NCBI RefSeq assembly: GCF_035594125.1
Contig: NC_087155.1
Span: 11,179,192-11,243,191 of the forward strand
DNA from: Scylla paramamosain
Lineage: Eukaryota > Arthropoda > Malacostraca > Decapoda > Portunidae
DNA: 64,000 nt
Direction: 5' to 3'
The notes under the pieces were generated by a model. That model saw only the letters and a program-made list of their open reading frames with translations, did no database searches and was not told where the DNA came from. Positions 38,051 to 55,019 of the stretch are shown one piece after another. Both the position numbers and the translations under genes were made by a program. Positions within the stretch are counted from its first letter, which is position 1, and each line of letters opens with the position of its first letter.

Positions 38051-38935
38051 TCCACTCCTTCTGCTACAGACGATGGGAAAATATAGTGTACGAAGTAATC
38101 TTTTAAGTCAGAAACAACAAGCCCTTGTAGTCGTGTTTGCTCAGGTGCAGGTAACCTCATCTTTCCACCTGCCCGGCCCACGCACGCCAGATAATTCCCT
38201 CCCACTGCATCAATATCGTGACGTTTCCACACCAAAAATTATATATGTAGGAAGAATATTTAAATCAGGAATATTACATCGCTTTCAAAGTGAGTGACTT
38301 AAAGGAGATCAGTTCATTGAAAGTATACATGAGATACAGATTATGATGAGGACACACAAGAGAAAGCCGGTGAAGTGTGGCCGGCGGGAAGGGGAGAAAG
38401 AGAATAAAGTGGATGAAGTGAGTGGCTGCTTGTCTTTTCTCCCACACGTTCACCCTCTGCCTCTCACTGTTTGCAGACAAAACGTTGATATAAGAGTGAA
38501 GAAACGCTCCTATAACTTCAGCCCATTTATTAGCGTCCGTCTTCTTCTAATTAGTACGTATGTATGTACCTAAGGCGAACGTGTTTAGGGAGCCAACCTG
38601 AGCCTGAGTCAAGCAGAGTGGCGACCAGCGGATGTGAATGTTTGGTTACACAATTCTTTTTCTTGCTGCGGAAGATATGGATCAGAGACGTGGTGGTGGT
38701 GGTGGTCGTGGTTTACCACACCTCGTGTTCCGGGTGTGTGAGTAATGCCTCTGTAGTGTGTTGTAGTGTGCCCCCATATCCTCTCAACTCTCTCCCACCT
38801 CCCTCCTTCCCGTGTCCTCTCAGCACGTGGAGAGCCTCTGTTCCCAACCCCTCCCTCTTCCTAGTAATAGTGTTGTGTTAGTAAATACACGGTAGGACTC
38901 ACACGGCGTTAAGTAATCACCCTTCTAGTCTAGGT

Positions 38936-39120
<185 letters not shown>

Positions 39121-39407
39121 TTTTCAATAACTCCCAATCGTTACCTGACTTAATATTCATTCCTATGCATCTTTCAAATCCTTGCCAAACTCTGTATACA
39201 TATTCCCATAATACCACAAATACACAAAACCCCCCAACAAACCAACCAACATTTAAACACCACAAAACTCACGTACGTACGCACCAGTAACACATTCCCA
39301 TAATACCTCAAATACAGAGACCACACACATTTCAACAACTTTAAGCCCACGAATACAATAGCAACATATATCTCCGAGTAACTAATGATAAAAACAACGA
39401 GTAGAAC

Positions 39408-39546
<139 letters not shown>

Positions 39547-39866
39547 GCGAGTGAAGTACGATCAGTTTTTGAATAATGGCAACGGGGTGAGTTCAGTCAG
39601 CCCCTGTGGTGATGAATGGCTCGAAGGTCTGCTGCTGATGAAGGTGGGAAAAAAAAAAAATCGTGTAATATAGAAAATATGATGAAACTCGTCCGGGGAA
39701 TTGTAACGCCGTGTGTCAAGTGAAAGGAAGCGGGGATGATGAACTGTTTACCAGGAAAGAATGCCACACGGAAGAAAGAACAAGAAAAGTGTCTTATACA
39801 AGGATGTGATTGTTGGAGATGTTTCATTTAAAGGAGGAAGTACTGGTCTTACGTGAAGGGAGAAGC

Positions 39867-40026
<160 letters not shown>

Positions 40027-41668
40027 AAAGAGCCATGCAGAAACAAACACAGGGACACGAACACACAAGGAAAGAGTGACAAAAAGACACACACAAACTG
40101 ACACTAAGAGACACAAACAGAGGCACAAACACAGATAGGCAGAGAGACAAATCAACAAGCAGAGTGACAGACAGAGAGACAAATAGACAGACAGAAAGAC
40201 GGACGGAGAAGAAGTGACAGTGCTGTACGTTAATAAGCTTAATGATAATTAGGGTCAGAGAGCAAGTTGTAAAAAAGGATAAAAAAAAGTTAATCACCAT
40301 CGCCCTGAATGAGGAAGACCTAGGTGGTGCCTAATTACGGCACGGCAGAATGCTTAATGGCACAGCACAACAAAGGCGCGCCTGTCCATTATGCTCGCGG
40401 TTCTATTAATTATATGATGCACATGAATACCTGGAAAATAGAAGAGGGCGGTGGGTGAGAGGCAGCATCAAAAGGCGAGCATCAACGCAATGAGTAGTGC
40501 AGTGATGGCGGGAAATAAATAATCTGCTCGCTGGTCGCTTACTCAGGCCGGCGGATGTATGTGGAGAGCGAAATCAGAAATGTAAACAGAGCAAAGGGTT
40601 GTGAGGAGAGACGAGCCAAGATGACGAGCCTCGGTGAGTAAGGAAATGTTGGAATGAGTGAATGAGGTTAAGTACTCTTGATTGGTGATAAATGTGAAAA
40701 GAAACATGTGAAGCAGACTGAAATGTAACGCGCGGGGATGAAAGACGCCAGACCTACTCGTAGTATCAAAGTTTCAGTGCAAACAGCTGCCTACAATGCA
40801 CATTAGGACAACAACACACGAGGAGGCTGCGAGGGTCCTCCTTGCTCGGAGTGCGAGAGAGGAATAATCTCGCGCAAACCTTCACAAGCAAGGGTTTGTA
40901 AGAAAATAATTCAAGAGCAAATTTATGCAAGTACAAATGACACTCTTAGATTAGTTGATGAAAATAATTGCGGAAATAGTTCTAATTACTAACATTGACG
41001 ACATATTATATAAATGATAAAATCACATATTTCACTGGATTTCAAAGTAAGATAAGGCACACAGCAAGCCAAGGATCCCGTTTCCTCAAGAAAAAAATAG
41101 TTTGCCAGAAAAACACACTTGCCAAAACCGAGGAGGAAGGAGACGGAAGAGAGACGAGGAGACAACAGCGAACACACAGCGGCGGGGAGCGAAAGGGGCG
41201 GAAAGAGGGGAGGAATTAATGAAGGAAATAACAAGCTATGGGTCACGATGGAGGCTGTAAAGTGCGGCTGGAATGTGAGAGTGAAGTATTGAGCTGCGTG
41301 GTTAAGAGGATGTGTGGGAGTTCCGTGAAGGGGGACTGAAAATGAGAAAGTTTGAGATGAGGTACGGCGCGTGTGGAAATACAATACTTAAGAGAGAATT
41401 GAGTGAAACAAGAGTAAATGTAAAAGGAGAGGAGACTATTCGAAAGGAAAACTGAGATCATGAGATATAGGATTGAGAGAAATGCGTGGGATGATGCGAA
41501 AGGTGTGAACTAGAGGAAGAAGCTTAGAGATGCTAGAGAATACACTGCTGGGAAGTGAAGAAGCTAGACATGAGGATAATGAGGTGATGAGAATAAAACT
41601 AACTTCGCCCGAAACTATCGAGTAACCAATCTTGTTTATAAATTCTAACTTAGTAAACAATTATTCGA

Positions 41669-41671
<3 letters not shown>

Positions 41672-41765
<94 letters not shown>
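41672..41765. repeat. (CT)n microsatellite
   Basis: A pure CT tract of 94 bp. Confidence 0.97.
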
Positions 41766-41767
<2 letters not shown>

Positions 41768-42213
41768 GTAAACAGTGCTAAGGATACCCCGCCGTAACAC
41801 ACTGGGCTTTACAACTCACACCACCACCGCTCAAGACATCACCGCTATTTTCCGCCAGAGCAATACCGGCAAAATATACCATCACAGCCGCGAAACAGCA
41901 GCCTGCCTTTCCCTGAGAGATGCGAGGGCGCTACAATTCCCGTCTTTCGTCCGCTGACCGTGTAGCTTGATGGATTACCACAGGATGTCCGGATGAAAGA
42001 AGTGGAAAGGAGAAAGTGAGCGATGTTCGGACGGAAGATGGAGAGATTGTCAAAGAAAGGCTGGCAAAGGGAAGGTACAACAGCAAAGTGAAAATAAATG
42101 TTCAAGACCTGCCGGTGCACGAAAAGAGAGGGAGAGAGGAAAAAAAAACACACCCAAGATAAAAGGAAGAAACGAGAAACGAGATGGAACAAGGTTATGA
42201 GAAAAGATATTAG

Positions 42214-42340
<127 letters not shown>

Positions 42341-42582
42341 CTCGGAAGAGCCACACAATAATCGGGAAATAACAGAATGTCAGCCAGATAAACAACAGAA
42401 GTTTCGCAATTAATCTTTTCACACAATAATATTACGACTGTAAAACACAAAAACAAAAGAAACAATTCAACCTTGCTAAGAGACCTGACCTCCCCTTCAC
42501 CCCCACCCTGGACGCCTCACCCTTGAGCACCGCGTACCCCGCACCGACAACAAAGTAAAAAAAAGAAAGAAGTACTGGATAA

Positions 42583-42584
<2 letters not shown>

Positions 42585-42675
<91 letters not shown>
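42585..42675. repeat. (GT)n microsatellite
   Basis: A pure GT tract of about 91 bp. Confidence 0.97.
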
Positions 42676-42676
<1 letters not shown>

Positions 42677-43159
42677 AAGCAAGAATAAATATTTTCCATT
42701 ACCTCCTAGTGCTACTGAATGAAATTCAAAAATTCTTTTACTAAAAAGAAAACAGCTACATCCTTATCTCGGAGCGCGAGCAGCGACCCTGCTGCTGAAA
42801 ACAAAACTCTGCACTATATTTATATGCGTTTTTTTACGTAAAACTAAATATGTTATGCCAGGATGTGAAAGATATGAAATGCAATTTAAGGGATAATCTG
42901 CAGCGAGAGACGAGAGGGGGATTTTAAACATTATTGTTTATGTAAAATTAGGTCATTAACTTAATGTTGATAGTTTGCAGATTTTCCTGCATCCCGCAGC
43001 AGTTTATGCCTGCAGGGAATGAGAAAGTTCAGTTATTGTTCACAGGCTGTCCTTGTTGTTGGGTACCGCCTGTGCTGGAGGCGGCGATACTCGTAATGAA
43101 CATACCCGCTGGCGTTAGAACATCAAACAGGAACACACCAAGTTACTCCTGAGCACGAC

Positions 43160-44100
43160 AAGTATTCAGGACGCAGCGAGGGCGCGCCACCTGGTTCCTG
43201 CACTGTTAGTGGCGGCGCACCGTCGCCCTCTGTCCTCTTTTTCTCCCTGGTTCTCCACAACACCACACGGCGACACTGAACACACCGTCAGAAGCACTAC
43301 AACACCGTTATTCTTCCTTTCTGCCACAAGGCAAGCACAACACTACTATATAAGCACGTCTCTGAGAAGATCTGACTGTCACTGAGGAAGGGGGCGGCGC
43401 GCCCGTTATCCACCTGGGAGCCCTCGGAGCACTGCACACCACCGCCCGTAGCTCCCCACTGCCATAGGTGTGTCACTGGCCGCGGCTGACCCGTGTGGGA
43501 CCCCCGTGTCACACTCACTCACAGCCAGAAACGAGACACGCGTTAGAGCAGCACCACCGCCCGCACTGCCCCGGGCACTGAGCCACAGAGCACCCGGCAC
43601 CCTCCCTGGCACCCGCACCCGTCCCGCACACCCACCTGCCCAAGGCCCTCCATCCACACAAACCTGCCACTGCGCCCCACCTGCCCCCTCTCTTAAGCGC
43701 GCCCCCCTTCTTGCCATTCCACTTGGTTCTCACCGACAGTCAATCCTGAGCGTGGCATCTTTCCTCCACCGAGCATCCCTCCCCTCCCCTTCCCTCGCCT
43801 CCACTCGACCCCCTGTCTTGTGGCACGACCAACACCAAGGACATACCACAGCCAGGGACACACTTACGAGACAGCGACTTCAAGGACATACCATCATCGA
43901 AGACGCAAAACAGTCAGCTACATCAAGAATACGGGCGCGAAAACACCGACACACGGCACAAGGAAACACCACAACATGCGAGACAAAACACCACAAACAC
44001 CAAGCATCCCAGCCACGGCGGGAACACCTGCATGTGGGACGCCACGCACAGCAGACCAAGATTAGGACAGAGAAAATAAACATTTACAGAGGTGGAGTGT
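43160..44100. other. CpG-rich intronic island without recognised gene
   Basis: About 0.9 kb of clearly higher GC and CpG content than the neighbouring intron. Pro/Arg/His-rich open frames run on both strands (for example 43470-44102 plus), but the composition explains them and no domain is recognisable. It could be an unrecognised promoter or first exon. Confidence 0.35.
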
Positions 44101-45611
44101 AGCATTTTCCCTTCATTGAAATAGTGGTGGTGACGGGGTAGGTGTTGCACGCGAAAGGAGGAGTAAGATGGGACGATAAAAGGTAAGGCAACGAAAATGT
44201 AAATAGTGTAAAGTGATATGTTTTTTAAAAAGCCGGATAATGCTCGCAACTGGAAGTTCTGATTATGCAAATGTGAGGAAACTAATAATATTCCATAATA
44301 AGGTTCTCATTCCCACCATTATCAGAGTGAACCTTCAGAATGTTTCTTTTTTTTTCTATTAATTTGTGAAGACGAAGAATCACCAAAGCCAATTTTCTTC
44401 ATTACCGCTTTCTGATCATTTCGGCATAATTCCTTTTGGCGGCGCTCCTTCCCTCACTGTTATGGTAATGAGGCGCCGCGTCCTGGAATATTTCAGAATC
44501 ACCAACAAAGGAAGGCTGGCTAGAGGCAAATGTGTTCCTAAATTTTTACAGCTAGAATATTTTGCGGAATTTGACGAATTTTTTAAAATTACATATCTGA
44601 CTACTCAACTCACGCTTGGTTCTAAGTGAAAGGACGGAATATACACTGATGATAAAAATTTTAAAGCGATGCAGGGAATTGAGGAAAGGTTTCATGTCAT
44701 TCCTTACTAAGCAAGAAAAAAAAATAGGTTAAGGTGATATTATCATTGACATGAGAATAACGTCATCGCAGGCACAGTCATACAAGGAGAAGAATGACGA
44801 GCGTAATATAAGCGCATTACACGCAGCATTAATGAAAATAATGTAACCTTGTTGGAGAAAGAGAAGAACTGAAGAAAAGATGGGAACAACCGAGCTATAA
44901 TACTTTCCATTCTTATCAGCTTAATAAAATAGTCTTGTGCAAATTTAAATAATGATTTTAAAAGATAACACTCACACAGCAAACGAGGTATCGAATATTT
45001 ATTAAAGCTTTCAAGTACGGGTAGTTAAATATTTACTCCGTTGACTGCTGAAGGTTACTCAGATAAGACACTGTATCACTGAGCAGCTAAAGAGTTACGG
45101 GTTCTGTAGTGGCATCCACGCGTTCCCTCACTGAACATTCACCTGCAAGACGTCAAGCACCACGCCACTCTCCCTCTTCCCTCCACCACCAGCACTATCA
45201 CGAGGACCTTTACTTGGAAAACTCATATTACATTCAGTCTTTCTCTCACAGCGTCTCCCTCCTTTATTTTTTCTTCTTTCCCTTTGTCTCAAGCTCTCTC
45301 AACGTGCCTATCTCTTCATCTCCTTTCATTATTTTCTCTCTTGGGCCTCACACACTCGGCTCCACCCCAGCTTCTCTTTTACCCTCTCGCTGCTCAGCCT
45401 TGCCTAAGAAACTGGGTAAATAACCCACCCTAGGCTTCCCAGAGTCTATGGAAGTACATAGAGAGGAGGCTGCCAACGCCCTCACGACGCAATGCTGGCA
45501 CGCAGAGGGACCTGTTGCCTCCTCACTCCCTTCCTTCCCTTCCCCTCCTGCCACACTCCTGCTCGTGAGGTGCTGAGTACCCGAGGAGGTGCTGAGAGAC
45601 GAGTGTGCTGG

Positions 45612-45745
<134 letters not shown>

Positions 45746-45954
45746 TCACAGTTAAAGATAAATAAAACGAGACTAAATAGATAAACAGATAATGAGCTAA
45801 AGTGGTTAAAGACATTTAGGCATGACGAGGATAATTTTCGGCTAATATGAAAAGAAAAAAGATAGTAAGATGAAATAAACCATCGTAAATCCTCTCCTGA
45901 ATTAGCTATAAGAAGCAGCCACAAGCGATGGAGGCGATAGCGAATCTACGCGAA

Positions 45955-45966
45955 CGTGACGTCACG
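45955..45966. promoter_or_regulatory. CGTGACGTCACG 12-bp palindrome containing a CRE
   Basis: The CRE core at 45957-45964 is extended on both sides to a perfect 12-bp palindrome. It lies in the giant intron just before a (CAC)n/(AAC)n tract. It is a candidate CREB/ATF-type binding site; no transcript was recognised nearby. Confidence 0.3.
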
Positions 45967-45993
45967 AGGCCTCGACAGACTTGGCTAAGGCAA

Positions 45994-46052
45994 CACCACC
46001 ACCACCACCACCACCACCACCACCACCACCAAGAACAACAACAACAACAACA
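45994..46052. repeat. (CAC)n then (AAC)n
   Basis: (CAC)n 45994-46030 passes into (AAC)n. Another short (CAC)n lies at about 46150-46173. Confidence 0.9.
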
Positions 46053-46448
46053 CGAAAGAAATAAAAAGAAATAATCGTATCCTGATTTTTTTCCTGTTTC
46101 TGATCATTCACTCCACATATGCCTTTTATTTTTTATTTATTTATTTTTACCACCACCACCATCACCACCACCACGAAAGAAAGAAAAAAATCGTGTCCTA
46201 AAGTGTTTTTTTTTTTTGTTTCTTTCTTATCATTCATTTCACATTTTATTTATTTTTTTTTTTTTTATTTCCTTCAAGGATTATCATGTCTGTAGCATTT
46301 TTCTCACGCTTCACTCATTGAGTAGTTTCTTAAGCACACGATTCTTTCCATTTCCATTAATCTTAATACTGATTTCTATAACGATTATCACGCCTGTGGC
46401 TTTTATTATTTTTCTCTAACGCTTTCTGAGCCCATTGCGCGTTCAATA

Positions 46449-46450
<2 letters not shown>

Positions 46451-46525
<75 letters not shown>
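46451..46525. repeat. (CA)n microsatellite
   Basis: A pure CA tract of 75 bp. Confidence 0.97.
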
Positions 46526-46528
<3 letters not shown>

Positions 46529-47694
46529 TTATTCTGTACGCCATCTTGTTCCTTTGGCAGTTCCTCATCCTTCCCATCTCCCTCACCTAGACTCCATTAC
46601 CTGCCTGCCACGCTCGCCACGCCTCCCCTGCACCAGTACATCACCAAGCATCACTCGACCCCAGGCTATGAAATAAACCTTTCATGGAGACGCTCTTAGC
46701 CTTCCCGTCTCCTCGCCCATTCCCCGCTCCCTTCACTCCCTCGAAGGCACCGCTGGCTCAAATTTAGGACGATCTGCATCCCCCTTCCTTACGCAACGCC
46801 GTCCCCTCCGCCTCCCTCGCCTCCACATTCCTTCTATAATTCTTAACTCATTTGGTATTCACGGGTTCACGGGTAACGCTCCATATACAAATAATGGATC
46901 AATATTTCACATGCACGTCACGATAATGCAAGAAATTCTGATGTTTGAATATTACTTCATCTTCGTTCCTTCCAGCACAGTTTATCGTCATTGTCTCGTT
47001 AAATTTTACTCTATATTTCTACGTACCTTTCATGGCAGGATTGTTTGACGTTCCCTTTCAATATCTTCACTCACTAAATCAGCCCCCCCCCCACTAAAAG
47101 AAGATTCCTTCCGTTTCTTAACCTTTTTTTTTTCCTTTTATCATCTACATTCAATCTTTATTCTCTCATCCCCTTGCATATAGTAACGACTTCCTCTTTC
47201 TCTCTACAGCACCAGCGATCAGAACCTGCACCTCCTTCTCGCTCACCCGCTAGATCCCCCTTTCAATAAGATCAACGCCCTTACATCCTCTTTCCGCCAG
47301 GCACTTAACAATTTGCACGCCCCTTCATCACGGTTGTTGTCCTCCCTTCCAGCCCTCTTTATAAACTACACCACGTCTGCTCCTCCTGTTTAATACCCTT
47401 CTCTCTCTCCCTTGCGCCCATGTTCCCGGTTCTCCCTCCCTATAAATACATCTTTGCTATCGGCCTAAGGGGGAAACCATCTGCCAGCAGCATTCCCTCA
47501 CTGCGAAAAATCTCCTAAATTCCCCTTAGACACACGCTTCCCCAACAGAAAATGGATGATGAGACGGAGAGATATGCACCGATAAAAGGAGGGAGGGAGA
47601 GGGAGAGAGGGAGGGTGAGAGTAAAGAAGATAAATTAGGAGAGAGCAGAGGAGAAGCAAGAAATGTGATGGATCAGGTAAAAATTAAGAGTAAG

Positions 47695-48448
<754 letters not shown>

Positions 48449-48562
48449 CGCCTCTCCCCTACCGAAGACCGCTCTAGTCCCTCTCCCATTCCTCCTCCCT
48501 TCCTCTTCTCACTCCTTTTTTTCAACTCCCCTTACTCTTTTCATCTCAATAACCTCGTTTCG

Positions 48563-49087
<525 letters not shown>

Positions 49088-49257
49088 AACCAGACAGACA
49101 GGAAGGCAGATAGAAAAAATACATATATAAGGAAAAGAAAAAACTGACGAAAGCAGACAAGTAAAAAGACAAAAGAAAAAGACAGACAGACAGACACACA
49201 GGAAAAAAAAAAAGTGAATGAAAAGCAGATTTTTATATATTTTTGTTCAGTAACTTG

Positions 49258-49787
<530 letters not shown>

Positions 49788-51059
49788 CACAGCTCCTTAG
49801 GGCAATGTCGGAGAATAGAGGAAAGATGATTAATTGACATGGACTGAAATATATGGTGGATCAGGAACGAGTGTTCCGAGTTTGGGAGGAAAGGAGCGAA
49901 GGCTGTAGAAGTAGTAGTAGTGGTGGTGGTGGAGGGGGGCGTAGAGCAAGTGGCGTTAGCGATAATTGGGTTGGAGGAATGGTGAGGGTGGCAGTGGAGG
50001 GGGTACTGGTGGTGGTGGTGGAGGTGGAAGAGATGGGGTGGGGTGATTAATGGTGAAAAACTTTGTTGGCGGGGAGGGGAGGGGAGGTTTGGTGGTGGAG
50101 GGAAGGGAAGGGAAAAAGACGGTAAAGGCAGGTTAGTATGAATAAGTGAGGTGAAATGAGGTGATTGGTTGAGGAGGGAAGGCCGCGGATAAGGGGGTGT
50201 GGGGAGAAGAAGGAAGGGAGAAGAAGACGCTTTTGATCTGCGGCGCGCGTATTTTGTGATGAATGGTGATGAGGGAAAATTGACGCAGGATTTAGAGGGA
50301 TAAGTGATGAAGGTCGCGAGTGATGACGCCTTACGGACCTCCTGATAGTGGTAATGAGAGACGATGACGTGCATGATGATGATGATGACGACGAGGAGGA
50401 GGGGAATTACTGGTGCTGAGTGATGAATGGCAAGTGAGAGCAGAGAGAGAAGGGGGGAGGGGGCTGTGAATGGAAAGTTAGGAGTGAGTGAGGTGAGAAA
50501 AGCAGAGTGTGTGTGATTCTGGTTATGAAAGGTTGGGGACAAAAGAGGGGAAGGTGAGTGTGCATGACGAGCAGGTGGTGAGATGTAAATGTGCAAATGA
50601 AGAGCGGCGCATGGTGAAGGGAAGGAAAGAGCACTGAGATAATAATGCATGGCGGGCGTCAAGAGATGGATTATGAGCGCATGATGGATGATGATTAAAA
50701 ACGCAGAGATATTTCCTGGAGATTAGGCTTACATATTATCATGATGTCTTCCCTCGTTTTGTTTTCTGTTAGCTGCCTCTGCCTACCTGTGTGACCTGTT
50801 GTGGCGTAACGATACTCCTGAAACGAGACCTCCCACCCTTCCTACGGCAGGCCTCGAAACCCAAGCCTACCGAGAAAACCAGTAGTGTTGGACTTGTTAT
50901 CGAACTGCTGTTATTATCGTTAAGTATTGAGCATTTGCTATCATTATTGTAATCACCTTCATGTAACTTTTTCAGTCGTGTTTAGTAATAGTAATCTTAA
51001 ATCCCCGCAGTTCTGTCATGTCTCGCTTAATACGAAACGAAGCTTTCTGAAGATAATCG

Positions 51060-51103
51060 CATGAAAGTGAATATTATAACACATGAAAGTGAATATTATA
51101 ACA
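51060..51103. repeat. 22-bp tandem duplication
   Basis: The unit CATGAAAGTGAATATTATAA plus CA occurs twice in a row in the giant intron. It is minor. Confidence 0.9.
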
Positions 51104-52625
51104 CCACCAAAAATAATATTAAAAGCAGTGATATGAAGCGTCTGTTTTTTTTTTTTTTTTTTTTTTTTCCCCGCATGAGTGTCAAGTAATACCAGGAATG
51201 CACGCTGAGCCGTACATACTTACGCTGAAAGCTTCACGGCGAGATATTCAACAGCATGCGCGCACAGCCACAAACACCGCTGCGGGTTGGCGGTGGCATG
51301 CACGAGGAGCGATCAACAGGCTATTATTAACATCCTGTGCCCGCCGTCATCCGCCGCCGTCAGCATGAACACAGATCCTTGCAGGCGACGTCCATCTTTC
51401 CCTGCACGCAACAAAGGCATCCCAGCAATACACGCGCCTCAGTCGTACCGGCATGAGACACTAACACTGGCTGCCTTCACTCACACTTCACACACCGCAT
51501 ACTTTTTTCGTTGTCAAGCCTTTCAGAATATGTTGTGCCTAACAGCATGTGTGTCAAGAACTCTCCTCTTCACCTGTGGCTCAATCACTTTTTTCCTCCT
51601 CTTCATATCCAGTCATATTCTGCTGCATACTTCTGACCAAACACAGGTACACCCAGCACATAGTTCACACCACTACAGCACGAAAGAGTGGCCAATATCA
51701 TCCGGTATCACCGCGGAAACATGCAAAAATAAACTTATTCCTGATGATCGCGTACATGTTGACAGGAACGCTAATAAGGACACATCATTTACAGCAATTC
51801 AGTGGCATCGCTTCTCTCTCTCCTAAGCTTCCCTTCCGGCCAGCCCTCCACTGCTCTCTGCTTCTCGCGGGCTACCATTCGTCAACTGGTAATTAAAGAT
51901 GAGTAATATTAATATGGCACGCGGCCGTCAGGTGTGGCGTCCGGGTTATTTAGCACCGCCACTGGACGCCTTGATCCCCCGCCCTGCTCCTGGCGCGGCG
52001 TGACGGAGGGGACGCCTGGGTGACGGGGCATGAAGAGCAGTAATGCGGCAGGGGCGATAAGCGGCAGAACTATCACGTCTGTTAATCCAAATCATTTCAA
52101 CGTGGCTGCTCTTCCTGATAAATCAAACTCATCACGTAACCAGTGGGAGATTTCATAAAATATTCAGCCTCACTGCAACTCAGAGGAATATTCTGAAACA
52201 CTGCCCTCTAGATGAAACTACCTGTTTTTTTTTCTTTTAAGGATGTTTCTACAATTTAGAGACATATTAACAAGTTTTCTACAGTATTCAAGGGAGAGAC
52301 AGTCTTGAAAACCCGACTAATCATCTCTGCGGCCTTCGAAAATAGCCGTGATGAGAGAGCCAGGCGTTTCTGAATACTGGCCTGAAAGCTAATGTAGTAG
52401 ATAATGTACGGGATAAAATGCGATTGCTACTCTATGGACTGTCTTGCTTCCCATTAAGGTTCACGTTGTCTCCTTTATAGATCATGACATTCCCATTACG
52501 AGACAGACAGTGGACGAGGCGGGAGGCAGGTCACCTTTAAAAAATCCTCTTTAGCATCCCTTAGCCTACTTCCCGCCTCCTCATTCCTTCCCGCCCCTCC
52601 TCCCGTTCCTCTTCAAGGTGACGAA

Positions 52626-52775
<150 letters not shown>

Positions 52776-54242
52776 TAACTGAGTACCTGGGGATGCATGA
52801 CGGGACAATACTCAAGATAACAATACTTTTCATGCATTCCGGGACTAAATCTAAAAAAAATTCTTAACATTTTGGGATGAGTAAGTGACCTCATTAGACT
52901 TCCCTTCCTCATTTATGGCCTAATGCTGAGCGCCTTCATCGTGGCCTAAGGGGCGTGAGAACACAAGGACACCTGTGGGAGTGTCGAGTTCCGCCACCGG
53001 CACTCCTAGCATCAAACGAGGCTTGTGTCGCTAAAGAAACACCTTTAGTCCTCTCTTCTTTACCTGGTGTGGTGAGGGACGCGGCGAGCCTCGGCATAAA
53101 ACACTCGCACCGCCTTACAATTTATTTATTCCGCGCTAGACGCCTGAAAAACGTGAAAGGGAGAAGACGCATCGCTGTCCCGCCCGTCGAGGAGGCGGCG
53201 TGCTCGGTCCCCGGCAACGTATATTCATATCGTCAGTTATTTATACACAGGCGTTGTTATATATGCTAACGTGCGGCTAAACACATGAAAGGCGCTCATT
53301 GTCCTTACAAATGAGAGAACAAAAAATACGACACAAACTATTCACTCTAAAATTACCAGCTACAAAAAGATTAAAACAAATGTAAAATATAATACAATAA
53401 ATCGAAGGAAAACTGCAAACACCTGCGCCTTCCTCCCTTCCCGAGACATAACGAGTGCTAAAGGGTCCGCCATCACGTGTTCACTGCAGCGCTTGTTCAC
53501 CTCTCTCGTCTTTGCCAATATGTATTTATGGCACCTATAACATGTCCCTGTCTTCAGGAGATAGCTGGGTGACAAGGGCGGCGTGTATGGCTTGGCAGGG
53601 AGGCTAAGGGTCTGGGAACGCTTAGGCTGCTTGTGTGAAAGTTACGTGCAGAGTGTGGCGTGCGCGAGTCTCAGGCCGCGGCTTAGGTTTTGTGTCACTA
53701 TGTTCACAGATGTGGGTTGTCGCTTCCTCTTTTTTGTCTTCCTCGTGACGTGAATACACTTGACATGTATTATAGATAGACTGATAACAACAACAGTACA
53801 CTTACCTCACATAATGGTTGAATCACTGGCCACTGCACACGTTCATGTTTCTCAATACATATTGCCTTACAAAAAATAACAGTTTATTGAAAGGACTGCT
53901 TTATTCTTTATAGATAAACGTATCATATACTTAACAAATTAATACATGCAATATTTTTATTGTGTTCTCTTTTCGCTTCTCACCGTTCACTGTCTTGTAT
54001 ACCCCAACCGAAATATAAAACATGCATTATATCAACCGCTGCGTTAATAAAGACAAACATTGGCAATACGGGACATAGCCTGCCTCACACACTTACCAAC
54101 ACACTGGAAACACATGAGCAAACACCTGTACCTTGCTATTAAAAGGAGCCACACTGAAATGCCGGAGAAAACACCTGGTTCCCAACAGATGGAGTGGCCC
54201 GCGGTCATGACAGCTTACAAATGGAGTGTCGTGGCAACTTAC

Positions 54243-54407
54243 CTTCTTGGTGGCCTTGAAGACGTTACACCTGAACACGTTGGAAGCAGCGTCGCGGGCA
54301 ATGTACGAAAATATCTTGAGATCCTGGGAGTCATGGGACACGTAGAAGATTCTGTAGATGGGGTGACTCATGACGAGCAGCTTGTTCTCGTCGAGGTGGG
54401 CTTGTTT
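54243..54407 (-). CDS. NOS1AP: NOS1AP-like coding exon: PTB core (55 aa)
   Basis: This 165-bp exon, phase 0 at both ends, contains the most diagnostic segment of the gene: [20 protein letters not shown], then [20 protein letters not shown]. Vertebrate NOS1AP differs at only a few positions here. The segment supplies late beta strands of the PTB domain around the peptide-binding groove. The acceptor is CTCTCCTCGCCTAG before AAA CAA GCC, and the donor is AAGAAG followed by gtaagt. The exon is followed by a 35.5-kb intron, the longest in the window, which contains an alternative coding block. In the ordinary transcript it joins exon 18765-18615 to give KATKK-SQAMRVV, equivalent to KSKKK-SQAMRIV in vertebrates. 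Confidence 0.95.
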
Positions 54408-54519
54408 CTAGGCGAGGAGAGATGAGGTACGTGAGTGTTGGAGGCCGGTACCACAAGTGTATAAAAAGTATAATATATTAGTTTTCTTTTTTACTTAGTT
54501 TGTAAGTGTTTTTTTTTTA

Positions 54520-54524
54520 TTTTT

Positions 54525-54559
<35 letters not shown>

Positions 54560-54590
54560 TTTTATTTATTTATTTTTTTTTTTTTTTTTG
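54520..54590. repeat. (ATTT)n and poly-T
   Basis: (TTTA)n of about 50 bp followed by a T run. It lies about 110 bp upstream, on the gene strand, of the PTB core exon acceptor. Confidence 0.9.
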
Positions 54591-55019
54591 ATAGACCACT
54601 TTTAAGTTTATACCTATTTTTGGATAATTTAGTGCTGATATATACGTATGAATGTACCGTGTATTTTTGTGGTCTGTATCTATCTATCTATTTATCTTTA
54701 TATCTACCTATCTACCTATCTTTGTTCTACTGTCACATATGCACTGGAGCGATCAAGGATAGAAGGTATTTGTAAGATTCAGACTATAACAAAATAATAC
54801 ATTTGAGTAACTTTTTTTTTTTTTTATCAAGAACCACCAGCAACCTTATCAGTATGACAGGCACCGTACTGTGAGTGCACGTTTCCTTTAAGATTTACAT
54901 TTGAAAGCTACTGTCTACCAAATGCAAAGGTCACTATATGTTAATTACTCAAGGAAACACAAAGATTAATAAACATAAACTTCTTTGGTATAAGAGTACT
55001 TACAGCTCTTGATAAAAAT

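Noticed and set aside
40989..41384. 131-codon minus-strand frame
   Set aside because: No domain, no splice signals in phase with the NOS1AP-like exons, and purine-rich DNA on the plus strand explains the openness.
43406..44102. Overlapping long frames on both strands in a GC-rich stretch
   Set aside because: High GC removes stops on both strands. Composition is Pro/Arg/His/Gly-biased with no domain or splice support, so it was kept only as a CpG-rich region.
51287..51826. 179-codon plus-strand frame
   Set aside because: No recognisable domain, mixed composition, in an intron on the opposite strand. It is within the length expected by chance in GC-richer DNA.
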